Notes under the pieces: model-generated | The model's database searches: none | The model's input: the letters and a program-made list of their open reading frames with translations, nothing else | What the model was told of the DNA's origin: nothing | Translations under genes and position numbers: made by a program | In this document: positions 1 to 6,789 of the stretch, in pieces | Numbering within the stretch: the stretch's first letter is position 1 | Layout: every line of letters begins with the position of its first letter | Assembly: GCA_019307645.1 (NCBI GenBank) | Contig: JAFDJF010000029.1 | Span: forward strand, 1-10,271 | Length of the DNA stretch: 10,271 nucleotides | Direction: 5' to 3' | Source: Deltaproteobacteria bacterium | Lineage (GTDB): Bacteria > Desulfobacterota > DSM-4660 > Desulfatiglandales > Desulfatiglandaceae

Positions 1-3000
1 AGGAGGCTTATTATGATGATCAGAGAGTTAATACCAGCCTCTATGAGTCCGGCGCCCATACGGGAAACAGAGTTGTCTGGTTTTATCTTGATGGTGGAAA
101 TTTTGAGTTCTGGCATTCGGATATGACCAATTCCGAATACCAGGTGTCCGGCACGGTTACCTGGGTTTATGAAGGGCAATTCACGATTCGAGTAGAAAAA
201 GATATGGTGACATACCCGGACGAGGCCGGCAGTTTTGTGGATGGAAATCTTGCAGGCGTCCTGCAGAAGGTTGGCAACAGGGCCAGGTGGGGAAACGAAT
301 TTTTCTTTGACGGCACTGGGAATAACCAAAGCGGCGGCTATATCGCCAGCACCATCGGCACCAATATGGTTTCCCTGGTAACCGACCTCCAGAACACCGC
401 CTGCGATACCTGGACGCCGCTGGGCGAGGCCTATTATGTAGCCATGCAGTATTTCAAGCAGGAGGACACCCAGACAGTCCCTGATCTTGATTATGCAAAT
501 AACATTGTTCCCAATGACAATGTGGGTCAGGATCCCTATCACAACGGGACGGAATTTATTCATTGCGCAGACGCCTTTGTCATTCTGCTTACTGACGGGG
601 CCTCCACAATGGACGGGATGATCCCTGACATGTACAAAGACTATGCGGACAGTTATGACACATTTCTCACAAGCAACAGCACGAATTGTGACGAACTGAC
701 AGGCACAGGATGTGAATTTCCATCTGCAGGCACAGACTATCTTAAGGACATTGCCCTCTGGGCCCGGACAAATGATCTCAGAAGTGACACTGTGGGAAAA
801 ACCGAGCTTGATGGGGACCAGAATATGATTTTGTACCCCATTTATGCCTTTGGATCTGATGCCAATGCCAGAAATTTATTAAAGGAAGCGGCCAAGAACG
901 GCGGCTTTGAGGACAAAAACAACAATAAAGTTCCTGATCTTCAATCGGAGTGGGACGAGGACGGCGACGGCGTCCCTGATACCTATTATGAGGCCAATAA
1001 CGGAAGAGAACTGGAATCCAAGCTGATCCAGGCAATCAATGACATCCTTGAGAGGGCCGCATCAGGAACCTCTGTTTCAGTCCTTGCCACATCAGGTGAG
1101 GGTGAGGGGACCCTGGTTCAGGCCTACTTTCGACCCTGTGTGACCGTGGGTACCGAGGATATCGAATGGCTGGGATTCCTCCAGTCCCTCTGGCTTGATC
1201 CTTACGGGAACCTGCGGGAAGATACGGACCGGAATGCTGTACTGGATGTGACCCAGGACAAAGTAATTTCTTATTTTCTTGATTCAGGGAGTGGAGATAC
1301 AAAGATAAAAAGATTCGATGTTAGTACTCTAATCCCTTATCCCGACACAGAAACGGCCTCCTATGAGGAATTGGAACTTGATGAGATTTTTCCCCTCTGG
1401 GAGGCAGGGAGCCTTCTTGCCCAAAGGAGTGCCGCTGACAGAAAAATATTTACTTACATTGACAAGGATGAAGACGATGTGCCGGATGAAGGCACGGATG
1501 ATCCTTTTGATGACAGCGGTGAAGTTGTCAGGTTCCATACAGGAGCTGCTACATATATTAAGCCTTTTCTGGGTGTCCAGGACAACAGTACCTGGGACTA
1601 TCTTGGGGCAACCCATGACGATCGCGTGAGCAACCTGATTCAGTGGGTCCGCGGCAATAACATTTCCGGATTGAGAAACAGGCGTGCGGATTGGGACGGT
1701 GACGGCGATCAGGAGGTGTGGAAACTGGGCGATATTGTGCACTCAACACCGGTTACCCTTTCCAAGCCTCCAGACAAATTTGGCCTTCTTTATTCAGATG
1801 AGTCGTATCAAGACTATTACGACCAATACAAAGACAGAGAAACGATTGTTTACCTGGGAGCCAACGACGGCATGTTACATGCCTTTACATCCTACAAATA
1901 TGAAAGTACAACCCGTTCATTCAACTGGGCAGCAGGCTCGGAAAACATAGGGGATGAATTGTGGGCCTTTATTCCGCAGAGTCTCCTTCCACACTTGAAG
2001 TGGGGTCCGGACACCAATTACACGCACGTGTATTATGTGGACATGAAGCCCAAGGTTTTCGATGCAAAGATACTTCCGGACGAAACGCATTACACCGACT
2101 CTGATTCAGATTTCGATGGTATCGATAATGATGGTGACGGCCTTGTTGATGAGATCGGTGAAGCGGACAACTGGGGAACGATTCTCCTGACAGGATTCAA
2201 CCTGGGTGGCGGTGAAATCTCGGCAGAAGAAGATTTTGACTATAACGCCGGCACGGCTGACACCACCAGGTCTTTTTTCCCCACCTATGTGTGCATGGAC
2301 GTAACCGATCCGAGAAACCCCAGGTTGCTCTGGGAAAGGACCTATCAGAATCTGCAAAGGACTTCATCTACTCCGACGGTGGTAAAGGTCAAAGATAAAT
2401 GGCTTGCCGTTTTCGGTTCAGGCCCAAGTGATTGCGACGGATCGAGTTCTCAAAACGGTTATGTTTTTGTGGTGGACCTCAAAACAGGGGATGCTTACCC
2501 GAATGCCTCCTTTGCAGCAGGAACTACAGACGGCTGGCTTTTTGAAACCAGTGAGTCAGATGCATTTATGAACTCTCCGGTCTCTTTGGACAAGAACATG
2601 AACTACAGTGTGGATGCCGTTTATATCGGGGAAACTTATGATGATGCCGGCTGGAAAGGGAAACTTTATAAAATAGCCGTTCCCTGGGTTAAGGAAGATC
2701 CGGTCGGAAGTGGGACATATGTATATGATGGCGAAGACACGGCCAATTATGTAGATGACCCAACAGATGCAACAAATCCCTGGCAGTTGAGCATCCTTTT
2801 CGATTCTACAACACCGATCACTGCCCCTGCCGCCTTAAGTGTAGATACCTTGGATAACGGATGGATATTTTTTGGAACAGGTCGTTACTTGGGTACTCCG
2901 GACAAGACTGACACGGATACTCAGTATCTGTTTGGCATTAAGGATCCGTTTTTTAATAGCAGCCACGCATGCTATCAGAGCTATAGCGCTGCCTGCCTGC

Positions 3001-3569
3001 CAACCGCTACAGACCTGTTGGAGATATCCGACCTTTTGAATGCAGACGGCTTTCTTATCGCTGATGCAAATTCAGTTTATGACGGCATTTCTTTGATAGC
3101 GGATCACGACGGTGACGGCACGACAGGTGAGTATGAAGACCTGTTGTCCCTGGCTCGCTCAATGGACGGGTGGATGAGAACCTTGACCACCTCGAAAGAA
3201 CGTGTCATAACGAAACCTGCGATACTGGGTGGCACACTCTTTACAGCTTCCTTTGTGCCTAATGACGATATATGTGGATTTGGAGGCACCAGCGCCCTAT
3301 ACGCCCTGTTCTATGAGACCGGTACGGCCTATCATCGCGCTGCATTTAGTAATGGAACCATTACAGTGGATATCGATGGTCAGGATGTGGAAGTGTTTAA
3401 AGATAAGATTGAGCTGGGTGAAGGTAAGTCATCAAGTGTAGGAATACATGCCGGGAAGCAGGATGGTGCAACAGGTTTCCTGCAGCAAAGCACCGGTACA
3501 ATTCTCAGGGAAGAACTTGATCCCGCCCTGAAATTCAGAAGCGGTCTTACATCGTGGTTAGAGAAATAA
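1..3569 (+). CDS. pilY1: PilY1-like type IV pilus tip/assembly protein, 5'-truncated by window edge
   Basis: The frame is open from base 3 (bases 1-2 end a split codon), so the ATG at 123 is internal; about 1188 residues are visible. PilY1 proteins are exported, sit at the pilus tip or outer membrane, and act in type IV pilus extension, adhesion and surface sensing. The first part is the C-terminal half of a von Willebrand A domain: TPLGEA near 412-429 supplies the MIDAS threonine and VILLTDGAS lies near 576-602. The DxSxS motif must lie upstream of the window. The second part is the PilY1 propeller: GDIVHSTPV (1728-1754), VYLGANDGMLHAF (1848-1886), a GFNLGGG strand near 2200, and FVPNDDICGFGG near 3255-3290. 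Aspartate-rich, EF-hand-like loops lie at 912-980, 1461-1502, 1689-1709, 2097-2153 and 3102-3140; such loops bind calcium in P. aeruginosa PilY1. Family assignment is secure; calcium binding here is inferred. Confidence 0.93.
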   Translation, partial: EAYYDDQRVNTSLYESGAHTGNRVVWFYLDGGNFEFWHSDMTNSEYQVSGTVTWVYEGQFTIRVEKDMVTYPDEAGSFVDGNLAGVLQKVGNRARWGNEFFFDGTGNNQSGGYIASTIGTNMVSLVTDLQNTACDTWTPLGEAYYVAMQYFKQEDTQTVPDLDYANNIVPNDNVGQDPYHNGTEFIHCADAFVILLTDGASTMDGMIPDMYKDYADSYDTFLTSNSTNCDELTGTGCEFPSAGTDYLKDIALWARTNDLRSDTVGKTELDGDQNMILYPIYAFGSDANARNLLKEAAKNGGFEDKNNNKVPDLQSEWDEDGDGVPDTYYEANNGRELESKLIQAINDILERAASGTSVSVLATSGEGEGTLVQAYFRPCVTVGTEDIEWLGFLQSLWLDPYGNLREDTDRNAVLDVTQDKVISYFLDSGSGDTKIKRFDVSTLIPYPDTETASYEELELDEIFPLWEAGSLLAQRSAADRKIFTYIDKDEDDVPDEGTDDPFDDSGEVVRFHTGAATYIKPFLGVQDNSTWDYLGATHDDRVSNLIQWVRGNNISGLRNRRADWDGDGDQEVWKLGDIVHSTPVTLSKPPDKFGLLYSDESYQDYYDQYKDRETIVYLGANDGMLHAFTSYKYESTTRSFNWAAGSENIGDELWAFIPQSLLPHLKWGPDTNYTHVYYVDMKPKVFDAKILPDETHYTDSDSDFDGIDNDGDGLVDEIGEADNWGTILLTGFNLGGGEISAEEDFDYNAGTADTTRSFFPTYVCMDVTDPRNPRLLWERTYQNLQRTSSTPTVVKVKDKWLAVFGSGPSDCDGSSSQNGYVFVVDLKTGDAYPNASFAAGTTDGWLFETSESDAFMNSPVSLDKNMNYSVDAVYIGETYDDAGWKGKLYKIAVPWVKEDPVGSGTYVYDGEDTANYVDDPTDATNPWQLSILFDSTTPITAPAALSVDTLDNGWIFFGTGRYLGTPDKTDTDTQYLFGIKDPFFNSSHACYQSYSAACLPTATDLLEISDLLNADGFLIADANSVYDGISLIADHDGDGTTGEYEDLLSLARSMDGWMRTLTTSKERVITKPAILGGTLFTASFVPNDDICGFGGTSALYALFYETGTAYHRAAFSNGTITVDIDGQDVEVFKDKIELGEGKSSSVGIHAGKQDGATGFLQQSTGTILREELDPALKFRSGLTSWLEK

Positions 3570-3575
3570 GGAGGG
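3567..3575 (+). promoter_or_regulatory. Strong Shine-Dalgarno overlapping the pilY1 stop codon
   Basis: TAAGGAGGG contains the TAA stop of the pilY1-like gene and a near-complete anti-16S match, 7 nt before the ATG at 3583. It fixes the start of the small downstream gene and implies that both genes are read from one mRNA, with ribosomes able to terminate and re-initiate at the same place. Confidence 0.85.
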
Positions 3576-3582
3576 TTCACCT

Positions 3583-3954
3583 ATGTTGTTCTACGGTAAA
3601 GATTATATTGCGTTACAATATCTAAAAAGCGTCATATGTATTCTTGTATTTTTGTTTTTCTTCGATGTTAACGGGTTTGCGCAAAACCCGGTTGCTACAC
3701 CTGCTCCGATGGGTACTAAGCAATCCGGAACGGTTACGATCGTAAGGAAAAACAATAATACCATTTCTGTTCAAAATGAGCGCATTTTCCTGGTAACAAA
3801 AGAGACGATTATTATGGATACAGAAGGGATCATGATGGAACTTGGCCAAATCCCCATACCATGTGAAGCCAATATTGAATATCGGTTTGGGGATAAAAAA
3901 TATCCCATCTGTTTGAAAATCGTTGTGGGGCAACACAAAAAAAAGAGAAAATAA
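3583..3954 (+). CDS. Small exported protein after pilY1, possibly PilY2-like
   Basis: This is a 123-residue protein with a signal peptide: a Lys at 15, a hydrophobic run over about residues 16-27 (VICILVFLFFF), and a likely cleavage after Ala33 in GFAQNP. There is no lipobox, so a soluble periplasmic or secreted protein is expected. The mature part starts with a Pro/Ala-rich linker, then about 65 residues of alternating strand-like segments (SGTVTIVRKNNNTISVQ...FLVTKETIIMD...) suggesting one small beta domain. Two cysteines (in IPCEA and YPICLK) could pair. The tail is very basic (GQHKKKRK). It starts 13 nt after the pilY1 stop, so it is almost surely cotranscribed. In Pseudomonas a small pilY2 gene follows pilY1, and the size, export and position agree. 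I infer a PilY2-like role from this context and cannot claim sequence homology. The gene itself is well supported by its Shine-Dalgarno. Confidence 0.85.
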   Translation: MLFYGKDYIALQYLKSVICILVFLFFFDVNGFAQNPVATPAPMGTKQSGTVTIVRKNNNTISVQNERIFLVTKETIIMDTEGIMMELGQIPIPCEANIEYRFGDKKYPICLKIVVGQHKKKRK

Positions 3955-4025
3955 AAGAACAAACATCTTGCCTTATGACCGGAAAGGTCTGATTTTATCC
4001 CTCCCTGACATTCGGCGCCCCGAAA

Positions 4026-4163
4026 TAGTGCCTGAACGAAAACCCCGAAATTTGTTCTCTCTATTTAGAACTGGAATTATTAACATACTGAAGTTGTTCT
4101 TTTTCTCAATTCAACATTTAAAATTCAAAATTGTGTCTGAACGGACTTTTCGTTCAGGCACTA
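4026..4163. repeat. Inverted-repeat element 1 (MITE-like, about 138 bp)
   Basis: The ends are a perfect 17-bp inverted repeat: TAGTGCCTGAACGAAAA at 4026-4042 and its complement at 4147-4163. Extending inward gives 20 of 22 matches. The interior is AT-rich, with loosely repeated ATTCAA-type words around 4108-4130. A third copy of the terminal word (GTGTCTGAACG, 4133-4143) lies just inside the right end. It contains no coding sequence that I trust. The size, inverted ends and intergenic position fit a non-autonomous element or a dispersed palindromic repeat. No clear target-site duplication is visible beyond a possible TA included in the ends. Confidence 0.75.
4133..4161. repeat. Hairpin at the right end of element 1
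   Basis: GTGTCTGAACG pairs with CGTTCAGGCAC across a 7-nt loop, an 11-bp stem with a single non-Watson-Crick (G-T type) position. The right end can therefore fold alone, or its outer arm can pair with the left terminus 100 nt away. These are competing structures of a kind seen at ends of palindromic mobile repeats. Confidence 0.65.
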
Positions 4164-4175
4164 AATAAGATCAAT

Positions 4176-4207
4176 AAAAAAGCAGAGCCTTTCGGCTCTG
4201 CTTTTTT
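4176..4207. terminator. Bidirectional Rho-independent terminator
   Basis: GCAGAGCC (4182-4189), loop TTTC, GGCTCTGC (4194-4201) is a perfect 8-bp GC-rich stem, flanked by six A on the left and six T on the right. It lies between the convergent small pilus gene (+) and M23 gene (-). The T-tract follows the stem on the plus strand and the A-tract becomes a T-tract on the minus strand, so it can serve both transcripts. Confidence 0.92.
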
Positions 4208-4294
4208 GTTGTTTTTTTGTAAATACACGCCCCAGTAACGAAGGCTGCAACGTAATGCCGCCATGGCATGATAGGCGAACTTTTTACGAGACCA
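4208..4294. other. Non-coding stretch with small palindrome, possible dispersed repeat
   Basis: Between the terminator and the M23 stop there is no open frame with coding character. It contains the perfect 8-bp palindrome GCCATGGC near 4259-4266 and a GGCG...TTTTTACGAG segment just before the M23 stop. The block resembles a short intergenic repeat in texture, but only one copy is present here, so this is a weak suggestion. Confidence 0.25.
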
Positions 4295-5662
4295 TCACTT
4301 ATTAATAAGCGTCAGCTTCTTGGATATATTGTCTTCAATCCAGTGCGGATCCCACCATTCTATGGGATTGACAAACTCACCGTTCACTAAAATACCAAAA
4401 TGGAGATGATCTCCGCCTGCAAGCCCGGTCTGACCGGTCAGTCCAACGACATCTCCTTTCATGACTTCCTGCCCTGCCTCAACATTTATATGGCTCAGAT
4501 GTGAGTTCACAGAGGCCAGGCCCTGACCATGATCAAGAACAACCGTGTTCCCGTATATACCTAGACGTTCTGCATAAATCACCCGGCCATTGTTGGCGGC
4601 CTGAACTTTCGAGTTGGCCAGTGAAGCCAGGTCCACCCCCAGGTGAACCTGTTTGTCGATCTTTTTACCGTTGTAATAATACAAGCGCCGATCACCAAAA
4701 TTTGCCATATTCGCCGCATTTTTGAGCCTCAACCATTTCCCCGTCCAGAGCTGTGCAGGGTTTGTCTCTGACTTCAATTCATAAAATGTCTGCGCATTTT
4801 CTTTCCGCAGTTCCTGATTGATCTGGAGAAACTTTTCCTCGTCACTTGCTTCCGGCGCAAAAGAATAAAAGGAAAAATAGGGAAGAACGCGCTTTAAAAA
4901 TCGGCCTGAGATATTAATCTTCTCCGTGCGGAACCGTTTTCTGCGAATATGGTAGTAAAAACCGGCCCTTGATCGATTTTCAGCCTTGTCCTCAGCCCAC
5001 AGGTATATCTCCGGATTTGTTCCCTTAATGGGGGAAATTGCGAAATAGCACACATGATATCCCTCTTGTGATTCTTCATCTGCGGGATAACCCTTAAAAA
5101 AACGGTCTCCTACGAAGACGCCACTCTCAACAGAGTCCGAAGAGGTCTGATACACAACAAGGCCGGTCCCTCCCACGTTGACATAGTGAGAGCGGCTCAC
5201 TGCCCTGATTGCAGGAGGGATTGTATCTACAATCATCTTATGGTGGATCATCGATACGTTTCCGTCTCCACCGCTTCTCCGGGAATGATCCCAGACTCGC
5301 ACAATCAGGTCTACACGTCCCTGCGCCAGGTTAAGCTGTGACGGATCTAACGAAAATTCAGTATCATATCTGCGAGTGCCCTCCTGGTTGAATAAACCTT
5401 TGAAGGGGAATGGCTCCGTGAGTATATTTATTTTTCGTCCTTCCTGACTCAAGGAGACCTGGAGGTTCCTGAGCCCCCTTTTCATATCTGTGGTGGTAAG
5501 CGTGAATTCCTGGATTCCTGAAAGGTACTCGGGGAGGGGTTGAAGGGTTATTTGGGGCTTTTCACCCTCAAAAACACCAAATATAAACCAACCTAGCACA
5601 ATCAAGACTAATAAGATAGCCCCAATGGCCAGGAAGAGGCTTTTCTTTTTTCTATTGCCCAT
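4295..5662 (-). CDS. Membrane-anchored M23 (LytM-type) metallopeptidase
   Basis: This is a 455-residue protein, probably acting on cell-wall peptide cross-links in the periplasm. A basic N-terminus (RKKK) precedes one hydrophobic segment at about residues 9-29, read as an uncleaved anchor. Residues about 35-245 are rich in beta strand and look like two Ig-like modules, the second starting near VDTIPPAIRAV (145-155). A helical linker (about 270-300) leads to the C-terminal M23 domain. The zinc site is complete: His340 and Asp344 in HLGVD, His388 in NSHLSH, and His419/His421 in HLHFG. The domain is therefore expected to be active, unlike the degenerate LytM domains of EnvC/NlpD-type activators. 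The ATG at 5662 puts the anchor immediately after a charged start; only a weak AAGAG-like ribosome site precedes it. It is a single-gene unit ending at the shared terminator. Family secure; substrate not known. Confidence 0.92.
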   Translation of the reverse strand: MGNRKKKSLFLAIGAILLVLIVLGWFIFGVFEGEKPQITLQPLPEYLSGIQEFTLTTTDMKRGLRNLQVSLSQEGRKINILTEPFPFKGLFNQEGTRRYDTEFSLDPSQLNLAQGRVDLIVRVWDHSRRSGGDGNVSMIHHKMIVDTIPPAIRAVSRSHYVNVGGTGLVVYQTSSDSVESGVFVGDRFFKGYPADEESQEGYHVCYFAISPIKGTNPEIYLWAEDKAENRSRAGFYYHIRRKRFRTEKINISGRFLKRVLPYFSFYSFAPEASDEEKFLQINQELRKENAQTFYELKSETNPAQLWTGKWLRLKNAANMANFGDRRLYYYNGKKIDKQVHLGVDLASLANSKVQAANNGRVIYAERLGIYGNTVVLDHGQGLASVNSHLSHINVEAGQEVMKGDVVGLTGQTGLAGGDHLHFGILVNGEFVNPIEWWDPHWIEDNISKKLTLINK

Positions 5663-6027
5663 ATGTTTAGTTTACTCTTAACGCAAACCACAAATCAACT
5701 TATTTGGTATAGCTGTTGAAGGATCGCGCCAAATAATGAGTTGAAGTAATGCCCTCAGGAGTATAGCCTTAGGACTCGCGCAAAAATAAATTCACATTTT
5801 GACATCTCATCTTCAGGTCGCTCTTGACATATTATGAAAAGCAAAAACCTTAAAATAGTCCACTATTCCTGCGCCTTTTACTTTTCATAATATGACAATA
5901 TTAGCCTAAATCTGAGCGCCAAAATGCGAATTTATTTTTGTGCGAACCCTTAATTAACATGAAGATGACCTCTATAGCAGTTTATCAGACCAATAATCAA
6001 TTTTTTTCGCACATAGGGAAATAATTT
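5663..6027. promoter_or_regulatory. Divergent intergenic region between the M23 and LOG genes
   Basis: This 365-bp gap must hold the promoters of both flanking genes. I see no sigma-70 pair with good boxes and good spacing on either side. A consensus TTGACA occurs at 5824-5829, inside element 2, but lacks a well-spaced -10 box. The element occupies about half of the gap. An AGGGAA ribosome site lies 8 nt before the LOG ATG. Confidence 0.45.
5772..5949. repeat. Inverted-repeat element 2 (about 178 bp) in a divergent promoter region
   Basis: The terminal arms at 5772-5801 and 5920-5949 are inverted copies with 26 of 30 matches; the common core CAAAAATAAATTC is exact. A second, inner arm pair is a perfect 14-bp match (CATATTATGAAAAG at 5828-5841, complement at 5881-5894), and the centre has a small AATAG/CTATT stem. 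The segments between the arm pairs are not complementary, giving a long imperfect cruciform with internal loops. TTA flanks both sides (5769-5771 and 5950-5952), a possible 3-bp target duplication. The ends share no evident sequence with element 1. No protein is encoded. It lies 109 bp from the M23 start and 78 bp from the LOG start. Confidence 0.8.
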
Positions 6028-6492
6028 ATGAAAAAACCCTTTTACATCGGGGTGATCGGGGCAGGTAAATGTTCCGATACCACTTTCAGGCTTGCCCGGG
6101 ACGTTGGTTTTGAAATAGGGAAAAGGGACTGGACACTTATTTGTGGCGGGCTTGGGGGTGTCATGGAAGGCGCATCAAAAGGCTGCCTGGAGGCTAATGG
6201 GATGACGGTTGGCATCCTCCCTGGCCTCGAAAAAGAATCCGCCAACCCTTACATCCGGGTGCCCATACCCACAGGCCTTGGTGAAGGACGGAACCTGCTG
6301 GTTGTACGGGCCTCAGATATCCTGATCGCCATTGCAGGAGGTCACGGGACTCTTTCTGAAATAGCCCTGGGCCTGAAAACGGATAAACCGGTCATCGGAC
6401 TTGAAACATGGAATAATATCAATGGAGTACACTATGCTTCCGATTGCGGAAACGCTTTTCAAATCATTGAGGATATCCTGAATTCTCGCTAG
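6028..6492 (+). CDS. LOG-family (TIGR00725-like) Rossmann protein
   Basis: This is a 154-residue protein with the single alpha/beta domain of the LOG (Lonely Guy, formerly 'lysine decarboxylase-like') superfamily. Visible are the N-terminal strand IGVIGAGKC (7-15), the nucleotide loop GGLGGVMEGASKG (40-52), GRNLLVV (87-93), and GGHGTLSEI (104-112) with Glu111. Plant and bacterial LOG enzymes remove ribose 5-phosphate from cytokinin nucleotides and carry PGGxGTxxE; here the leading Pro is Ala (AGGHGTLSE), as in the shorter TIGR00725 branch, whose substrate is not established. The length fits that branch rather than the roughly 180-200 residue cytokinin-activating type. The start is supported by AGGGAA 8 nt upstream. 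It is a single-gene unit with no clear terminator downstream, only element 3. Nucleotide phosphoribohydrolase activity is possible but unproven. Confidence 0.88.
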   Translation: MKKPFYIGVIGAGKCSDTTFRLARDVGFEIGKRDWTLICGGLGGVMEGASKGCLEANGMTVGILPGLEKESANPYIRVPIPTGLGEGRNLLVVRASDILIAIAGGHGTLSEIALGLKTDKPVIGLETWNNINGVHYASDCGNAFQIIEDILNSR

Positions 6493-6565
6493 TGCCTATC
6501 CAAGGCCGTTACATTAAGGAGTGAACCATTTATCTCCTAGAATATTCAATCCGTCAGGATTAAGT

Positions 6566-6700
6566 AAAACAGAATATCGAATACCGAACAAGGAATTTCG
6601 AATTACGAAGGAAGGAGTTTTTGTCAATTATATAAAACAAATAGAGCGAAGCGATTCCATACTTCGACATTCTACATTCGTTATTCGATATTCTGCGGTT
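6566..6700. repeat. Inverted-repeat element 3 (about 135 bp)
   Basis: CAGAATATCGAATA at 6570-6583 has an exact inverted copy at 6682-6695, and weaker matching continues inward through ATTTCGAA-like words to about 6604 and 6663. The left arm is itself internally repetitive, with several variants of the word GAATATCGAA / GGAATTTCGAA / GAATTACGAA. The element fills most of the gap between the convergent LOG and amidohydrolase genes. A GTG-started open frame across it (6521-6703) gives a low-complexity peptide rich in EYRI/EFRI words, typical of translated repeat DNA, and is not called as a gene. Its ends differ from those of elements 1 and 2. Confidence 0.7.
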
Positions 6701-6703
6701 TAA

Positions 6704-6789
6704 AATATTTCCCGCATGGTAGCAATCCCGGATACTTGAGCTTATTGAGAATCGTTAAATTAACGGCATTGACCGACCACTGGTATTGA
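6704..6789. other. Non-coding gap downstream of the amidohydrolase gene
   Basis: There is no gene here. A 13-bp AT-rich palindrome (CGTTAAATTAACG, 6753-6765) is present, but neither side has a GC-rich stem with a T-tract, so no Rho-independent terminator can be called for the amidohydrolase gene. Confidence 0.4.

Noticed and set aside
1329..1742. Long antisense open frame (137 codons) inside the pilY1-like gene
   Set aside because: It lies opposite well-conserved PilY1 coding sequence, has no ribosome site or recognisable domain, and its composition is that of a shadow frame.
3923..4168. 81-codon frame overlapping the end of the small pilus gene and element 1
   Set aside because: It begins inside a supported gene, ends in the terminal inverted repeat and shows no domain.
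5824..5856. TTGACA...TAAAAT as a promoter inside element 2
   Set aside because: The spacing between the boxes is 21 nt, too long for a normal sigma-70 promoter, and the TTGACA is part of the inverted-repeat arm region.
6521..6703. 60-codon plus-strand frame after the LOG gene
   Set aside because: It starts with GTG overlapped by a purine run and runs through element 3, giving a repetitive EYRI/EFRI peptide typical of translated repeats.
6753..6765. CGTTAAATTAACG palindrome as an operator or terminator
   Set aside because: It is a single short AT-rich palindrome with no T-tract, no second copy and no adjacent gene start.
3955..6789. The repeats as a CRISPR array or integron attachment sites
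   Set aside because: The elements are unrelated to each other, are not regularly spaced, and no cas or integrase gene is visible.
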